This document shows positions 54,283 to 64,000 of a stretch of DNA of 64,000 nt, in pieces. Positions within the stretch are counted from its first letter, which is position 1. The number at the start of each line of letters is the position of its first letter. The notes under the pieces were generated by a model, which was not told the origin of the DNA, did not search any database, and saw only the letters and a program-made list of their open reading frames with translations. The DNA comes from Bacillus methanolicus MGA3 (lineage in GTDB: Bacteria > Bacillota > Bacilli > Bacillales > Cytobacillaceae), in the NCBI RefSeq assembly GCF_000724485.1, contig NZ_CP007739.1:3256001-3320000 (forward strand), in the 5' to 3' direction. A program made the translations under genes and the position numbers.

Positions 54283-54316
54283 GCTCTACCGACTGAGCTA
54301 ACGGCTCTTGGTTTTA
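54283..54316 (-). repeat. Duplicated 5' half of tRNA-Lys with its leader
   Basis: A 34-bp segment differs at one position from 54105-54138, which covers the acceptor 5' strand and D-arm of tRNA-Lys plus 9 leader bases. It is followed on the minus strand by unrelated sequence, so it cannot form a tRNA. It lies 178 bp upstream of the real gene in transcription order. Confidence 0.8.
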
Positions 54317-54456
54317 GTATTTTTGACGACGTTTTTTATATTAGCATAATAGTTAATATTTAAGCAATGTTTTTTTGAAAACTTTTTTTCTATTTCACTA
54401 ATATTGAATAAAATTCTTCCAAAGCATTGATATAACTGAATTTATAACACTTAAAA

Positions 54457-54488
54457 AAATGCATTGGAGTGAAGAATCCAATGCATTT
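54457..54488 (-). terminator. Terminator of the DHA2 efflux gene
   Basis: AAATGCATTGGA (54457-54468) pairs with TCCAATGCATTT (54477-54488), overlapping the stop codon region, and is followed on the minus strand by a run of seven T. Confidence 0.8.
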
Positions 54489-56037
54489 AAGAAGTTTTTT
54501 CAGGTTTGCCTACCGGCTGATTTGTAGTTTCAACGCGGGCATTTCCCATCAAAAACACAAAAACAGCCGCAATTACAATTGGTATTAAAGCAACCATAAA
54601 AGTATACGTAATCGAATCCGACATGGCGTTTACGATTTTATCTAAAATAAAATCAGGAATTTTTGCGCGTTCACCAGATTGGAAAAGCTGTTGCGGGTCT
54701 TCGACATTCATCTTGGGCTGTCCAAAAGCTTCCTGACTGCCGATGCCTTTCATTCCTTTGAACGCTTCCTTCATTTTATCTATAAAAATATTGCTCTGAA
54801 TTGATCCGAAAATAGTAATTCCCACTGTCATCCCGAATGAACGGAGGAATGCGTTTGTTGAGTTTGCTGTTCCTCGGTAGCGCGGTTCTAAATTGTGAAT
54901 TGAAGCTGTCGGCAATATTGAGAATGAGAAGCCAATCCCAAACCCGGCGATAATCATATAAATTGTCAATAGTGTGCGGCTTGTATCTGGAGTAAGCGTA
55001 CTAAGCAGATACATTCCAATAAAGTAAGATAGTATAGAAACAATCATTAAATTGCGGAAACTCGTTTTTGTTAGGAAGGAACCACCAATGCCGCTGCCTG
55101 CGACTGAGCCTAGCATCATCGGTGTCAGGATAAACCCTGCATTTGTTGCAGAGCCTCCATATACCGCTTGAACGAATATTGGAATAAATACAGTTAATAT
55201 AATAAAAGTGGCACCATAAAGAAACGCCAGTATTTGCGAAAACGCAAATAATCGTTTTTTAAACAGCCAGAATGAAATAATAGGATTTTTTGCGATCCGT
55301 TCGATTATAAAAAAGGCAATAAAGAAAATGCCAAAGCTGACAAATAAACTAATGATTTGGATGGAATCCCAGTCATACTCTTTGCCGCCCAATTCAAGGG
55401 CAAACATCAGGCTGACTACCGAAACAACAAGTGTAATCGCACCCCACCAGTCAATTGCTTGCTTTTGGTGTTGTGATGACTCTTTGTAATAACGAAGAAC
55501 TAAGAATAAAGAAACTAATCCGATAGGCACGTTCACATAAAAAACCCAATGCCAGCTAATATAGTCCGTAATATAAGCGCCCAATAAGGGTCCCAGTACA
55601 CTTGAAGTTCCAAATACTGCACCAAAAAGCCCTGTCATTTTCCCTCGCTTTTCAGGTGGAAAAATATCAAAGATAATCGTGAAGGCGATTGGCATTAAAG
55701 CTCCGCCGCCAATTCCTTGAATTGCACGGTAAATGCTTAATTGGACAATGTTTTGTGAAATTCCGCATAAAGCAGATCCAATTAAAAAAACTGCCAGACC
55801 GAAGATAAAAAAACGTTTCCGTCCGTACATATCGGAAAGCTTCCCAAAAATAGGCATTCCTGCCATTGTTGTAACCATATAAGCAGATGTCACCCAGACA
55901 AATTTATCAAATCCCCCCAAATCGGAAACGATAGTTCCCATTGCAGTAGCAACAATGGTGTTATCCATCGCAGCCATTAATATTCCCAAAAGCAGGCCAG
56001 CCACAATGAATTTAATGTTTTTCTCTTGATCAACCAT
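54487..56037 (-). CDS. DHA2 family multidrug efflux MFS transporter
   Basis: A 516-residue, 14-helix EmrB/QacA-type antiporter. Motif D1 LLLGILMAAMDNTIVATAMG in helix 1 with its membrane Asp, motif A GKLSDMYGRKRFFIFG, and motif C in helix 5, GTSSVLGPLLGAYITDYISW, are all clear. It expels drugs or dyes against protons. AAAGGAG precedes the ATG. No local regulator; lies between the tRNA cluster and purA, outside the usual core order. Confidence 0.93.
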   Translation of the reverse strand: MVDQEKNIKFIVAGLLLGILMAAMDNTIVATAMGTIVSDLGGFDKFVWVTSAYMVTTMAGMPIFGKLSDMYGRKRFFIFGLAVFLIGSALCGISQNIVQLSIYRAIQGIGGGALMPIAFTIIFDIFPPEKRGKMTGLFGAVFGTSSVLGPLLGAYITDYISWHWVFYVNVPIGLVSLFLVLRYYKESSQHQKQAIDWWGAITLVVSVVSLMFALELGGKEYDWDSIQIISLFVSFGIFFIAFFIIERIAKNPIISFWLFKKRLFAFSQILAFLYGATFIILTVFIPIFVQAVYGGSATNAGFILTPMMLGSVAGSGIGGSFLTKTSFRNLMIVSILSYFIGMYLLSTLTPDTSRTLLTIYMIIAGFGIGFSFSILPTASIHNLEPRYRGTANSTNAFLRSFGMTVGITIFGSIQSNIFIDKMKEAFKGMKGIGSQEAFGQPKMNVEDPQQLFQSGERAKIPDFILDKIVNAMSDSITYTFMVALIPIVIAAVFVFLMGNARVETTNQPVGKPEKTS

Positions 56038-56276
56038 TCATTTTCTCCTTTCCTAAGTAATACCATAATAGTCTGCCATTATTAATCAAAATAAATGCTC
56101 ATAATCTTTCTTTGATCATGATACAGAGCGAGTAAATTCCATATCCTCCAGCTAAAAAACAGCTCTTTTAAAACTAATTTAGAATTGAAAAGATGTGCAA
56201 ACCCCTCGTTAGACAAGACAAACATAAAACGCCCTGCTGAATGATTATATTTTATACTTTCTATCTTGAAAAGAAA

Positions 56277-56301
56277 GAAGCCCTTCTGACGGAAGGGCTT
56301 C
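56277..56301 (-). terminator. Terminator of purA
   Basis: GAAGCCCTTC (56277-56286) pairs with GAAGGGCTTC (56292-56301), loop TGACG, T-rich tail on the minus strand. Confidence 0.9.
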
Positions 56302-56305
56302 TTCG

Positions 56306-57637
<1,332 letters not shown>

Positions 57638-57694
57638 TCACGAATCGATTTAAACATATTCAGTTTATCAGTAATTCAGAATGAAAGTCAACAA

Positions 57695-57737
57695 AACACG
57701 AACAATTTATTGTAAAATATTATTTTATGTTCGTAAA
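57695..57737 (-). promoter_or_regulatory. Inverted pair of PurBoxes upstream of purA
   Basis: ACGAACAAT (from 57698) and ATGTTCGT (to 57734) are inverted CGAAC motifs with 25 nt between, the spacing used by Bacillus PurR on pur promoters. Confidence 0.7.
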
Positions 57738-57780
57738 CTATTACAATCGTAAAATGTTTTTTTTAAAAGAAAGGGGGTTA

Positions 57781-57832
57781 TTCCCGTTCAGCTCGTGTTT
57801 ACTCCCGTTCATGACCCTTTTGCTCCCGTTCA
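57781..57832. repeat. Three CTCCCGTTCA motifs spaced 21 bp
   Basis: TTCCCGTTCA at 57781, CTCCCGTTCA at 57802 and 57823; between dnaC and the purA control region. Confidence 0.7.
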
Positions 57833-57837
57833 ATGTA

Positions 57838-57870
57838 AAAAGGCCGGCCAATTTTTTGACCAGCCTTTTA
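57838..57870 (-). terminator. Terminator of dnaC
   Basis: AAAGGCCGGCC and GACCAGCCTTT form a stem with wobble pairs; on the minus strand followed by TTT. Confidence 0.8.
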
Positions 57871-59232
57871 TGCTCCAGGCGGAATCATTGATTCATCAAA
57901 ACGCCGCTCTAAATTTACGAATTTATTATACTCTTTAATAAAGGCAAGTTCGACTGTGCCGACAGGGCCGTTGCGCTGTTTGGCGATGATAATTTCGATA
58001 ATGTCTTTATTCTCTGATTCCTTATTATAATAGTCATCACGATATAAGAAAGCAACAATATCTGCATCCTGCTCAATACTTCCTGATTCACGGATATCTG
58101 ACATCATCGGACGCTTGTCTTGGCGTTGTTCAACCCCGCGGGAAAGCTGGGAAAGTGCGATGACCGGCACTTCTAGTTCCCGCGCTAATTCTTTCAGAGA
58201 ACGAGATATTTCAGATACTTCTTGCTGGCGGTTTTCGCCTGGGCGGCCGCTCCCTTGAATAAGCTGAAGATAGTCGATAACGACCATTCCTAAACCGTGC
58301 TCTTGCTTTAAACGCCTACATTTCGAACGAATTTCGCTAATTCTTATCCCCGGTGTGTCATCAATAAAGATTCCGGCATTCGACAAACTGCCCATGGCCA
58401 TCGTTAATTTTCCCCAGTCCTCATCTGTCAAAGTACCGGTTCGAAGTCTCTGGGAGTTAATATTTCCTTCCGCACACAACATACGCATGACAAGTTGTTC
58501 AGCGCCCATCTCTAAACTGAAAATCGCAATATTTTCACCTGTTTTCGTAGCTACATTCTGAGCAATATTAAGGGCGAATGCAGTTTTCCCTACCGATGGA
58601 CGGGCTGCAACGATAATTAAATCATTGCGCTGAAAACCTGCTGTCATTTTATCAAGCTCTCGGAACCCTGTTTCCAGTCCGGTAATATCTCCTTTACGGT
58701 TATGAAGCATTTCAATATTATCATATGTCCGGACTAAAACATCTTTGATATTGTGAAAAGTACCAGCATTTTTTCGCTGAGCTACCTCAAGAATTCTTTT
58801 TTCCGCTTCTTCTAAAACGGCATCGACCTCATCTTCACGTGTATATCCATCCTGGGCTATCGCTGTCGCTGTCCGGATCAAGCGGCGCAATAAAGACTTT
58901 TCTTCAACAATTCTTGCGTAATATTCAATATTGGCTGCTGTCGGTACAGATGCGGCCAATTCACTTAAGTAGCTGACACCGCCTGTATCTTCTAAAATGT
59001 TTGCTGCGGCAAGCTCTTCAGTTACGGTAATTAAGTCGACCGCTTTTCCTTGATCACTCAGCTTCAGCATGACATTAAAGATTTTTTGATGGGATGCCCG
59101 GTAAAAGTCTTCTGGAATTAAGATTTCAGAAGCAATCGTTAACGAGGATGGTTCCAGGAAAATTGCCCCTAGAACTGCCTGTTCCGCTTCAATGTTTTGG
59201 GGCGGCAGCCGATCGGCAAATAAATCATTCAT
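57868..59232 (-). CDS. dnaC: Replicative DNA helicase (DnaB family)
   Basis: A 454-residue hexameric helicase that unwinds DNA ahead of the replisome. N-terminal domain from PPQNIEAEQAVLGA, then RecA-like core with Walker A ARPSVGKT (residues 210-217), Walker B VVIDYLQLIQG, and the arginine-finger region KRPMMSDIRESGSIEQDAD. Symbol follows Bacillus use (dnaC encodes the DnaB-type helicase). Lies next to rplI as in other Bacilli. Confidence 0.97.
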   Translation of the reverse strand: MNDLFADRLPPQNIEAEQAVLGAIFLEPSSLTIASEILIPEDFYRASHQKIFNVMLKLSDQGKAVDLITVTEELAAANILEDTGGVSYLSELAASVPTAANIEYYARIVEEKSLLRRLIRTATAIAQDGYTREDEVDAVLEEAEKRILEVAQRKNAGTFHNIKDVLVRTYDNIEMLHNRKGDITGLETGFRELDKMTAGFQRNDLIIVAARPSVGKTAFALNIAQNVATKTGENIAIFSLEMGAEQLVMRMLCAEGNINSQRLRTGTLTDEDWGKLTMAMGSLSNAGIFIDDTPGIRISEIRSKCRRLKQEHGLGMVVIDYLQLIQGSGRPGENRQQEVSEISRSLKELARELEVPVIALSQLSRGVEQRQDKRPMMSDIRESGSIEQDADIVAFLYRDDYYNKESENKDIIEIIIAKQRNGPVGTVELAFIKEYNKFVNLERRFDESMIPPGA

Positions 59233-59343
59233 CTAAACAAACCTCCCTTATGAAGAGGAATGAAATATTAAGAAAAGCGCAAAACATTTAGTTAGCCCCG
59301 ACAAAAACGGCTGCATTTTAATTGTTTTTATAAAGGCTAGAAA

Positions 59344-59372
59344 AAATGTGATCAGCATGACCGATCACATTT
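59344..59372 (-). terminator. Terminator of the rplI operon
   Basis: AAATGTGATC (59344-59353) and GATCACATTT (59363-59372), perfect stem, followed on the minus strand by TTTTTT. Confidence 0.9.
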
Positions 59373-59424
59373 GATATCAACTCTTATATTCTATCATGTT
59401 TGTTCCGGAATGGTACTTCCAAAA

Positions 59425-59874
59425 TTAGTTTGCTTCTTTTACATGGACATTCAATGTTGCTGTTACTTCTGAATGTAATTTGACAGGAACTTTCGTATAT
59501 CCTAGCGAACGAATTGCTTCTTCGAGCTCAATTTTACGCTTGTCTATCTTAATGTTATGTTTCTTTTGAAGTTCATCAGCAATTTGTTTGCTCGTAATGG
59601 AACCAAAAAGGCGGCCGCCTTCACCAGCTTTTGCTGACAATTCAACCGTTATTTTTTCAAGTTGCTCTTTCAATTGTTTCGCCTGAGCGAGTTCTTGCTC
59701 TGCCAATTTTTCCTCTTTTTTCTTTTGGGCATTTAATTTGCTTAAATTTTCCTTGTTCGCTTCGACTGCAAGTCCCTGTTTTATGAGAAAGTTATTAGCG
59801 TATCCGTCCGCTACATTTTTAATTTCGCCTTTTTTTCCTTTTCCCTTTACATCTTTAAGAAAAATAACTTTCAT
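59425..59874 (-). CDS. rplI: 50S ribosomal protein L9
   Basis: 149 residues with the L9 N-terminal domain [20 protein letters not shown] and the long connecting helix, then the C-terminal rRNA-binding domain. Overlaps gdpP by 4 bases, so translation is coupled. Binds 23S rRNA at the base of the L1 stalk. Confidence 0.97.
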   Translation of the reverse strand: MKVIFLKDVKGKGKKGEIKNVADGYANNFLIKQGLAVEANKENLSKLNAQKKKEEKLAEQELAQAKQLKEQLEKITVELSAKAGEGGRLFGSITSKQIADELQKKHNIKIDKRKIELEEAIRSLGYTKVPVKLHSEVTATLNVHVKEAN

Positions 59875-61844
59875 TCCTTTTTTCCCCCTTCAAAATATTC
59901 TTCTATTGCAGATATTAACTGTTCCTCAGCTTCATCAACAGTTACATCTGCTAGTAGAGTTGCAGCATTTGTTAAATGGCCTCCGCCATCCAGGTTTTCC
60001 ATTATTACCTGGACATTAACATCTCCAAGGGATCTCGCACTAATTGCGACCTTATTTTCAGGACGTCTGGCAATAACAAATGAAGCGAGAACTCCGTCCA
60101 TCGTCAATAATGTATCTGCAGCTTGGGCAATCACGACTTGATCGTAAATTTCGTCTTCATTTCCTTTTACAATCGCAATGCCGTCGCGGTAAAAATAGAC
60201 GGCTTCAATCAACTTAGCCCGTCGGATATACGTATCCACATCTTCTTTTAAAAACTTTTGGACTAAAACCGTGTCAGCGCCTTTTCCGCGCAAATAGGAA
60301 GCAGCATCAAATGTACGCGAACCAGTTCTTAGTGTAAAACTTTTTGTATCAACAATAATACCTGCGAGCAAGGCTGTTGCTTCAAGCATTTCAATTTTTC
60401 CACGTTTTGGCTGATATTCCAGCAGCTCGGTAACAAGTTCTGCTGTCGAGGACGCATATGGTTCCATATAAACGAGCAGAGGATTTTTGACGAAATCTTC
60501 GCCGCGGCGGTGATGGTCAATGACAACCACATTATCAATACTTTTTAACAGCTTCTCTTCAATCACAAGTGAAGGCTTATGGGTATCAACAATAACCAGT
60601 AATGTATCATCCGTAGCAATTTCCAGTGCCTCTTCCGGACTAATAAATCTAGAAAACAGATCCTCATTTTGCATGATCTCTTTCATCAAGCGCTTAACAC
60701 CTGTATCAATTTCGTGAAAATTTACGACGATATAGCCTTCCCGCTCATTCATTTGGGCAACTTTTTGAATGCCAATGGCTGAACCGATGGAATCCATATC
60801 AGGGTTTTTATGGCCCATAATAATGACTTTATCACTTTCTGTGATTAACTCTTTTAAAGCATGGGAGATCACGCGGGCCCTGACTCTTGTCCGTTTTTCC
60901 ACCGGATTTGTTTTTCCGCCGTAAAATTTCACTTTTCCATTAGTTTGCTTAATGGCAACCTGATCTCCGCCCCGGCCAAGGGCCAGATCCAAACTTGATT
61001 GTGCAAGAGAACCAAGCTCAGGCAAGGATGAAACACCAGTCCCAACTCCAATACTTAATGTAAGAGGGACATTTTGCTTCGAAGTTGCTTCACGAACTTC
61101 ATCTAAAATACTAAATTTCCCTTTTTCAAGAGAATGTAAAATATGTTCATTAAAAACAGCAATAAACCTTTCCGAAGATACCCTCTTTAAAAAGACTCCG
61201 TTGTCATTGGCCCATTTATTCAACAAGGACGTAACAATGTTGTTTAAGTTGCTTCTTGTTTGGTCATCCATTCCCTGCGTCATTTCATCATAATTATCTA
61301 AAAAAATGATGGCAATGACTGTCCGCTCATTCTCGTACATTTTCTCAATTTCAGTTTGTTCTGTCACATCAAAAAAGTATAGAAGACGTTCTTTCTGCTT
61401 ATGAATGACGCGAAATTTCCGGTCATGGAGAGTGACAATTTCAGTTTCAATTTCCTGTTTAATCAAAGGAATGAGCGAATCAGCTACGTCATAGAGGGAT
61501 CTTCCCACTAACGTATCTTCTTGAAAACATGAAGCCAAAAAAGGATTTGTCCACTCGATTGTATACTCATCATTTATCAGCATAATGCCAATTGGCATTT
61601 CCATTAATGCTTCTTCACCGACTCTTTTGACCCGGTAAGATAGCGTTGTTATATATTCTTCCGTTTCCTTTCGCTGCTTTTGTTCAAACCAAAATACGAA
61701 ATAAAAAGAAATAAAGGCAAGAAAAAATCCAGCCAGACTGAATAGCAAGTTATAATAAGCTAATACACCCAGTTGCACCACTGTTACGCCCATAAGTCCG
61801 TATAGTGGATAACGTATGGACTTTTTTTTTCGATACGAAGGCAT
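59871..61844 (-). CDS. gdpP: Cyclic-di-AMP phosphodiesterase GdpP (YybT)
   Basis: A 657-residue membrane enzyme. Two helices (about 12-53), a degenerate PAS domain (84-160), a degenerate GGDEF domain (about 174-305), then the DHH domain with DHH at 443-445 (VIDHHRRG) plus [12 protein letters not shown] and VIVDTHKPS, and DHHA1 with GGGHLTNAA. It degrades c-di-AMP, linked to cell-wall and potassium homeostasis. Sits between yybS and rplI, as in B. subtilis. Confidence 0.96.
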   Translation of the reverse strand: MPSYRKKKSIRYPLYGLMGVTVVQLGVLAYYNLLFSLAGFFLAFISFYFVFWFEQKQRKETEEYITTLSYRVKRVGEEALMEMPIGIMLINDEYTIEWTNPFLASCFQEDTLVGRSLYDVADSLIPLIKQEIETEIVTLHDRKFRVIHKQKERLLYFFDVTEQTEIEKMYENERTVIAIIFLDNYDEMTQGMDDQTRSNLNNIVTSLLNKWANDNGVFLKRVSSERFIAVFNEHILHSLEKGKFSILDEVREATSKQNVPLTLSIGVGTGVSSLPELGSLAQSSLDLALGRGGDQVAIKQTNGKVKFYGGKTNPVEKRTRVRARVISHALKELITESDKVIIMGHKNPDMDSIGSAIGIQKVAQMNEREGYIVVNFHEIDTGVKRLMKEIMQNEDLFSRFISPEEALEIATDDTLLVIVDTHKPSLVIEEKLLKSIDNVVVIDHHRRGEDFVKNPLLVYMEPYASSTAELVTELLEYQPKRGKIEMLEATALLAGIIVDTKSFTLRTGSRTFDAASYLRGKGADTVLVQKFLKEDVDTYIRRAKLIEAVYFYRDGIAIVKGNEDEIYDQVVIAQAADTLLTMDGVLASFVIARRPENKVAISARSLGDVNVQVIMENLDGGGHLTNAATLLADVTVDEAEEQLISAIEEYFEGGKKE

Positions 61845-61875
61845 GTTTTCAGCTCCTATAACAGTAGTGTTTTCC

Positions 61876-62820
61876 TTATGATTGTTTTTTTAAGCGCTGC
61901 CTTAAGTCAAACCCTAAGTCAATTATACCTAATATCCGTACAACATAAAGAAATATTGGCAGCAACAATGATAAAATTGTCACAGTAACTGGAATCGCGG
62001 CAGAATATCCTTTTATGTAACTGAAATAAAAGACAAAGGAGAATCCTTGCACAATCATACATAACTGTAAAATAAACGATAAATTTAACAGGGCCGAAAA
62101 CAAATAGCTGCCTTCTCCCGGATTGATCACCATTGAAACGAGCAAAACAGCCAAATAATACCATAATAAACTTTTTGGCAAAGTCAAATCCTTAAAAGCC
62201 TTCCATTTTCCAACCATAACCCCGAACTTTTTTAAAATCGGAAGGGAAACAAGCTGAATCAAAAATACAATCATAAATGAAACAACCACAAACAAGCTTG
62301 GCATTAATGTTTCAATCATGTCAACGCTGGATAAAAGCTGTTCGGCAGCCTTCTGCCCGGGATCTTGGCCAATCGATTCCAACATTTTCAACGACATATC
62401 TACAGATTCCCGAAGCATTTTCATTATTTCGTCGATGAAATTGTATTGAAAAAACGCAACAGCTACAACGTATTGTATGATCAAATTAAGCAAAAAGACG
62501 AGAGAGCCGGCTATAAAAACCATTCCTCTGTTCTTTTGTTTTCTTATTAAGTATCCCATAACCGCTCCGGTCAATCCATAGGCAAGAGTTAAAGGAACAG
62601 AAAAAATGCTTCCTGCTACAAGCGATATGGCAATAGATGCGATAAGAAAAACAAAAGAAGTTTTCGCATCGTTTTTTGCAAAAAACATAATAAATGGAAG
62701 TGGTAAAAACAGGTTAACAATCATTCCTAATATAGGAATATACATCGTTATTAACAATAAAACGGTAAATGCCGCTAATAAAACAGCTCCTTCAGTAATC
62801 CTTTGACTATTTTTTTTCAT
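61876..62820 (-). CDS. yybS: YybS family membrane protein (DUF2232)
   Basis: A 314-residue protein with about eight helices, starting RITEGAVLLAAFTVLLLITM. The DUF2232/YybS profile fits by length, topology and place directly upstream of gdpP (31 bp). It resembles S-component-like small-molecule transport folds, but no substrate is known. No cytoplasmic catalytic motif seen. Confidence 0.9.
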   Translation of the reverse strand: MKKNSQRITEGAVLLAAFTVLLLITMYIPILGMIVNLFLPLPFIMFFAKNDAKTSFVFLIASIAISLVAGSIFSVPLTLAYGLTGAVMGYLIRKQKNRGMVFIAGSLVFLLNLIIQYVVAVAFFQYNFIDEIMKMLRESVDMSLKMLESIGQDPGQKAAEQLLSSVDMIETLMPSLFVVVSFMIVFLIQLVSLPILKKFGVMVGKWKAFKDLTLPKSLLWYYLAVLLVSMVINPGEGSYLFSALLNLSFILQLCMIVQGFSFVFYFSYIKGYSAAIPVTVTILSLLLPIFLYVVRILGIIDLGFDLRQRLKKQS

Positions 62821-63002
62821 AATTCACCTCTTAATCAGACACACCCTTGAAGTCTATTTTAGCTACAATCAAAGTCGTGTTCAACTATGCAGAATTGATT
62901 CTTCAGAATCACGGAATCCATGAAAGATGGTTCAATAATACAGAATCGTTTACATACAAGGAATATTATACCATATATTGTATTTATCGTTTTACTCAAG
63001 TT

Positions 63003-63034
63003 TTCTATATTAGGGTTGGGAATAAAAACTCATG
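63003..63034. repeat. Copy 4 of the ATGAGTTTTTAYTCCCAACCC repeat (inverted)
   Basis: On the minus strand CATGAGTTTTTATTCCCAAC followed by CCTAATATAG; shorter match than copies 2 and 3. Gap between yybS and the 80-residue gene. Confidence 0.6.
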
Positions 63035-63054
63035 TTATCCGTACAAAATAAAAA

Positions 63055-63080
63055 GCAGCCCGCTTTTTTGAATGGACTGC
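63055..63080 (-). terminator. Terminator of the 80-residue gene
   Basis: GCAGCCC (63055-63061) pairs with GGACTGC (63074-63080) with one wobble; T-rich tail on the minus strand. Confidence 0.7.
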
Positions 63081-63093
63081 AATTGGTTCAGGA

Positions 63094-63336
63094 TTAAATA
63101 TATTCATAGAGGTTTTTTTCAATAAATTCTATGATTTGTTTGTGCATTGGCTCAGAAACATTTTTTGATTTAAATTGCTTTTCTGCCAGGCTCAAATACC
63201 GTTTCACTGTTTTATTTTTTGAGGCTTCTTTAAGTGTTAATTCACCGTTGAGGATTTTAATTGCAACTTTTTTGACATCTGCATCGTTTGTTAAATAATA
63301 GAGTATGCCGGCAATATAACTTGTCCGATCCAACAC
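63094..63336 (-). CDS. 80-residue helical protein of unknown function
   Basis: A small, lysine-rich, all-helical protein opening (M)LDRTSYIAGILYYLTND and ending NLYEYI; no metal site or signal. GGTGGAG lies 5 nt before the GTG start at 63336. It lies between rpsR and yybS, where the B. subtilis order has no equivalent I know of. It has its own terminator. I do not recognise the family. Confidence 0.75.
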   Translation of the reverse strand: MLDRTSYIAGILYYLTNDADVKKVAIKILNGELTLKEASKNKTVKRYLSLAEKQFKSKNVSEPMHKQIIEFIEKNLYEYI

Positions 63337-63434
63337 ATCATCTCCACCTTTTCATATAGCTTATTAATGGATTCCATGCGGATGGCCAAATATCCTGCTA
63401 TTCCGGCAAAGTTTTACAAAAAGTTTCCTAATAA

Positions 63435-63466
63435 AAAAGCAACAGGAATCAGACCTGCTGCTTTAA
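63435..63466 (-). terminator. Terminator of rpsR
   Basis: AAAGCAACAGG and CCTGCTGCTTT form a stem (one wobble, loop AATCAGA); T run on the minus strand. Confidence 0.85.
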
Positions 63467-63473
63467 TTCAAAA

Positions 63474-63761
<288 letters not shown>

Positions 63762-64000
63762 TTAGAATGGAAGATCATCATCTGAGATGTCAATTTGCCC
63801 ATCACCGGCAAATGGATCTTCATCTATACGTGTATAGCCTTGATTGTTGTTTTGGCGTTGATTCTGATTTCCAAATGGATTGTCTTGATCCCTTGGACCA
63901 CCATAAAAACCACTGTCGCCTCTGTCACTTGAAGCACTTCTCGGCTCAAGAAATTGAACACTTTCTGCTAAGACTTCTGTTACATAAACACGTCTTCCGT
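63762..64000 (-). CDS. ssb: Single-stranded DNA-binding protein, 5' end outside the window
   Basis: The 78 C-terminal residues are present: the end of the OB fold GRRVYVTEVLAESVQFLEPR, a Gly/Asn/Gln-rich linker, and the acidic tip DDDLPF that recruits replication and repair proteins. The stop is 48 bp before the rpsR start; the same operon. Confidence 0.95.
   Translation of the reverse strand, partial: GRRVYVTEVLAESVQFLEPRSASSDRGDSGFYGGPRDQDNPFGNQNQRQNNNQGYTRIDEDPFAGDGQIDISDDDLPF

Noticed and set aside
54130..54363. 77-codon frame next to tRNA-Lys
   Set aside because: It covers the duplicated tRNA fragment and has low-complexity Ser/Arg composition; no ribosome site.

Overview
The window is a stretch of a low-GC Gram-positive chromosome, almost certainly a Bacillaceae member (Bacillus in the broad sense). 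Three things point there: the block from about 45 kb to the end has the order ssb-rpsR-(small ORF)-yybS-gdpP-rplI-dnaC-purA-tRNAs-walRKHIJ-htrC-CxxH/CxxC-rlmH, which is the origin-proximal arrangement of Bacillus; genes have strong AAAGGAGG-type ribosome sites with many TTG/GTG starts; and bacillithiol-associated ytxJ is present. I cannot name the species. By analogy with B. subtilis, oriC should lie beyond the right end, so the minus-strand genes of the right third run away from the origin.

Layout. 1-2.2 kb: tail of an ABC-2 exporter operon with a TetR regulator. 2.3-10.7 kb: mixed housekeeping and redox genes (GSDH lipoprotein, AlkD-like protein, a 28-residue-repeat protein, a tandem P-loop ATPase, ybaK, gtaB, a FAD-Rieske oxidoreductase, a thioredoxin-reductase-like enzyme). 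10.8-12.9 kb: a plasmid-type segregation cassette, with an actin-like ParM/StbA protein, a ribbon-helix-helix ParR-like partner, and an iteron array upstream that looks like a centromere. 13.1-18.7 kb: pepT, then accessory DNA: a three-gene cassette with a toxin-like GNAT acetyltransferase, a small membrane protein broken at an 11-T tract, redox proteins, OsmC, a 20-bp-spaced repeat array, an IS3-type remnant and a decayed TnpB with a preserved omega-RNA-like 3' end. 18.7-24 kb: UbiB kinase/phasin-like pair with a divergent winged-helix gene, an NAD-binding protein, a luciferase-like monooxygenase. 23.9-28.6 kb: Fur-controlled siderophore uptake with a FhuF-like reductase. 28.7-31.9 kb: an ABC-2 exporter with a TetR repressor and a clear operator. 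32.4-36.8 kb: a complete carbohydrate ABC importer. 37.4-45.2 kb: OsmC, a GT39 glycosyltransferase, Wzy/WaaL-like ligase, MFS permease, MGDG-synthase-type glycosyltransferase. 45.4-64 kb: conserved core listed above, plus a DHA2 efflux pump and four tRNA genes.

The most unusual material is the chromosomal actin segregation cassette with a 41-bp iteron period at 10.8-12.9 kb, several families of short intergenic repeats that have no accepted name I know of, two genes whose reading frames break exactly at homopolymers (small membrane protein at 15.7 kb, htrC at 47.5 kb), and a duplicated tRNA-Lys 5' half.
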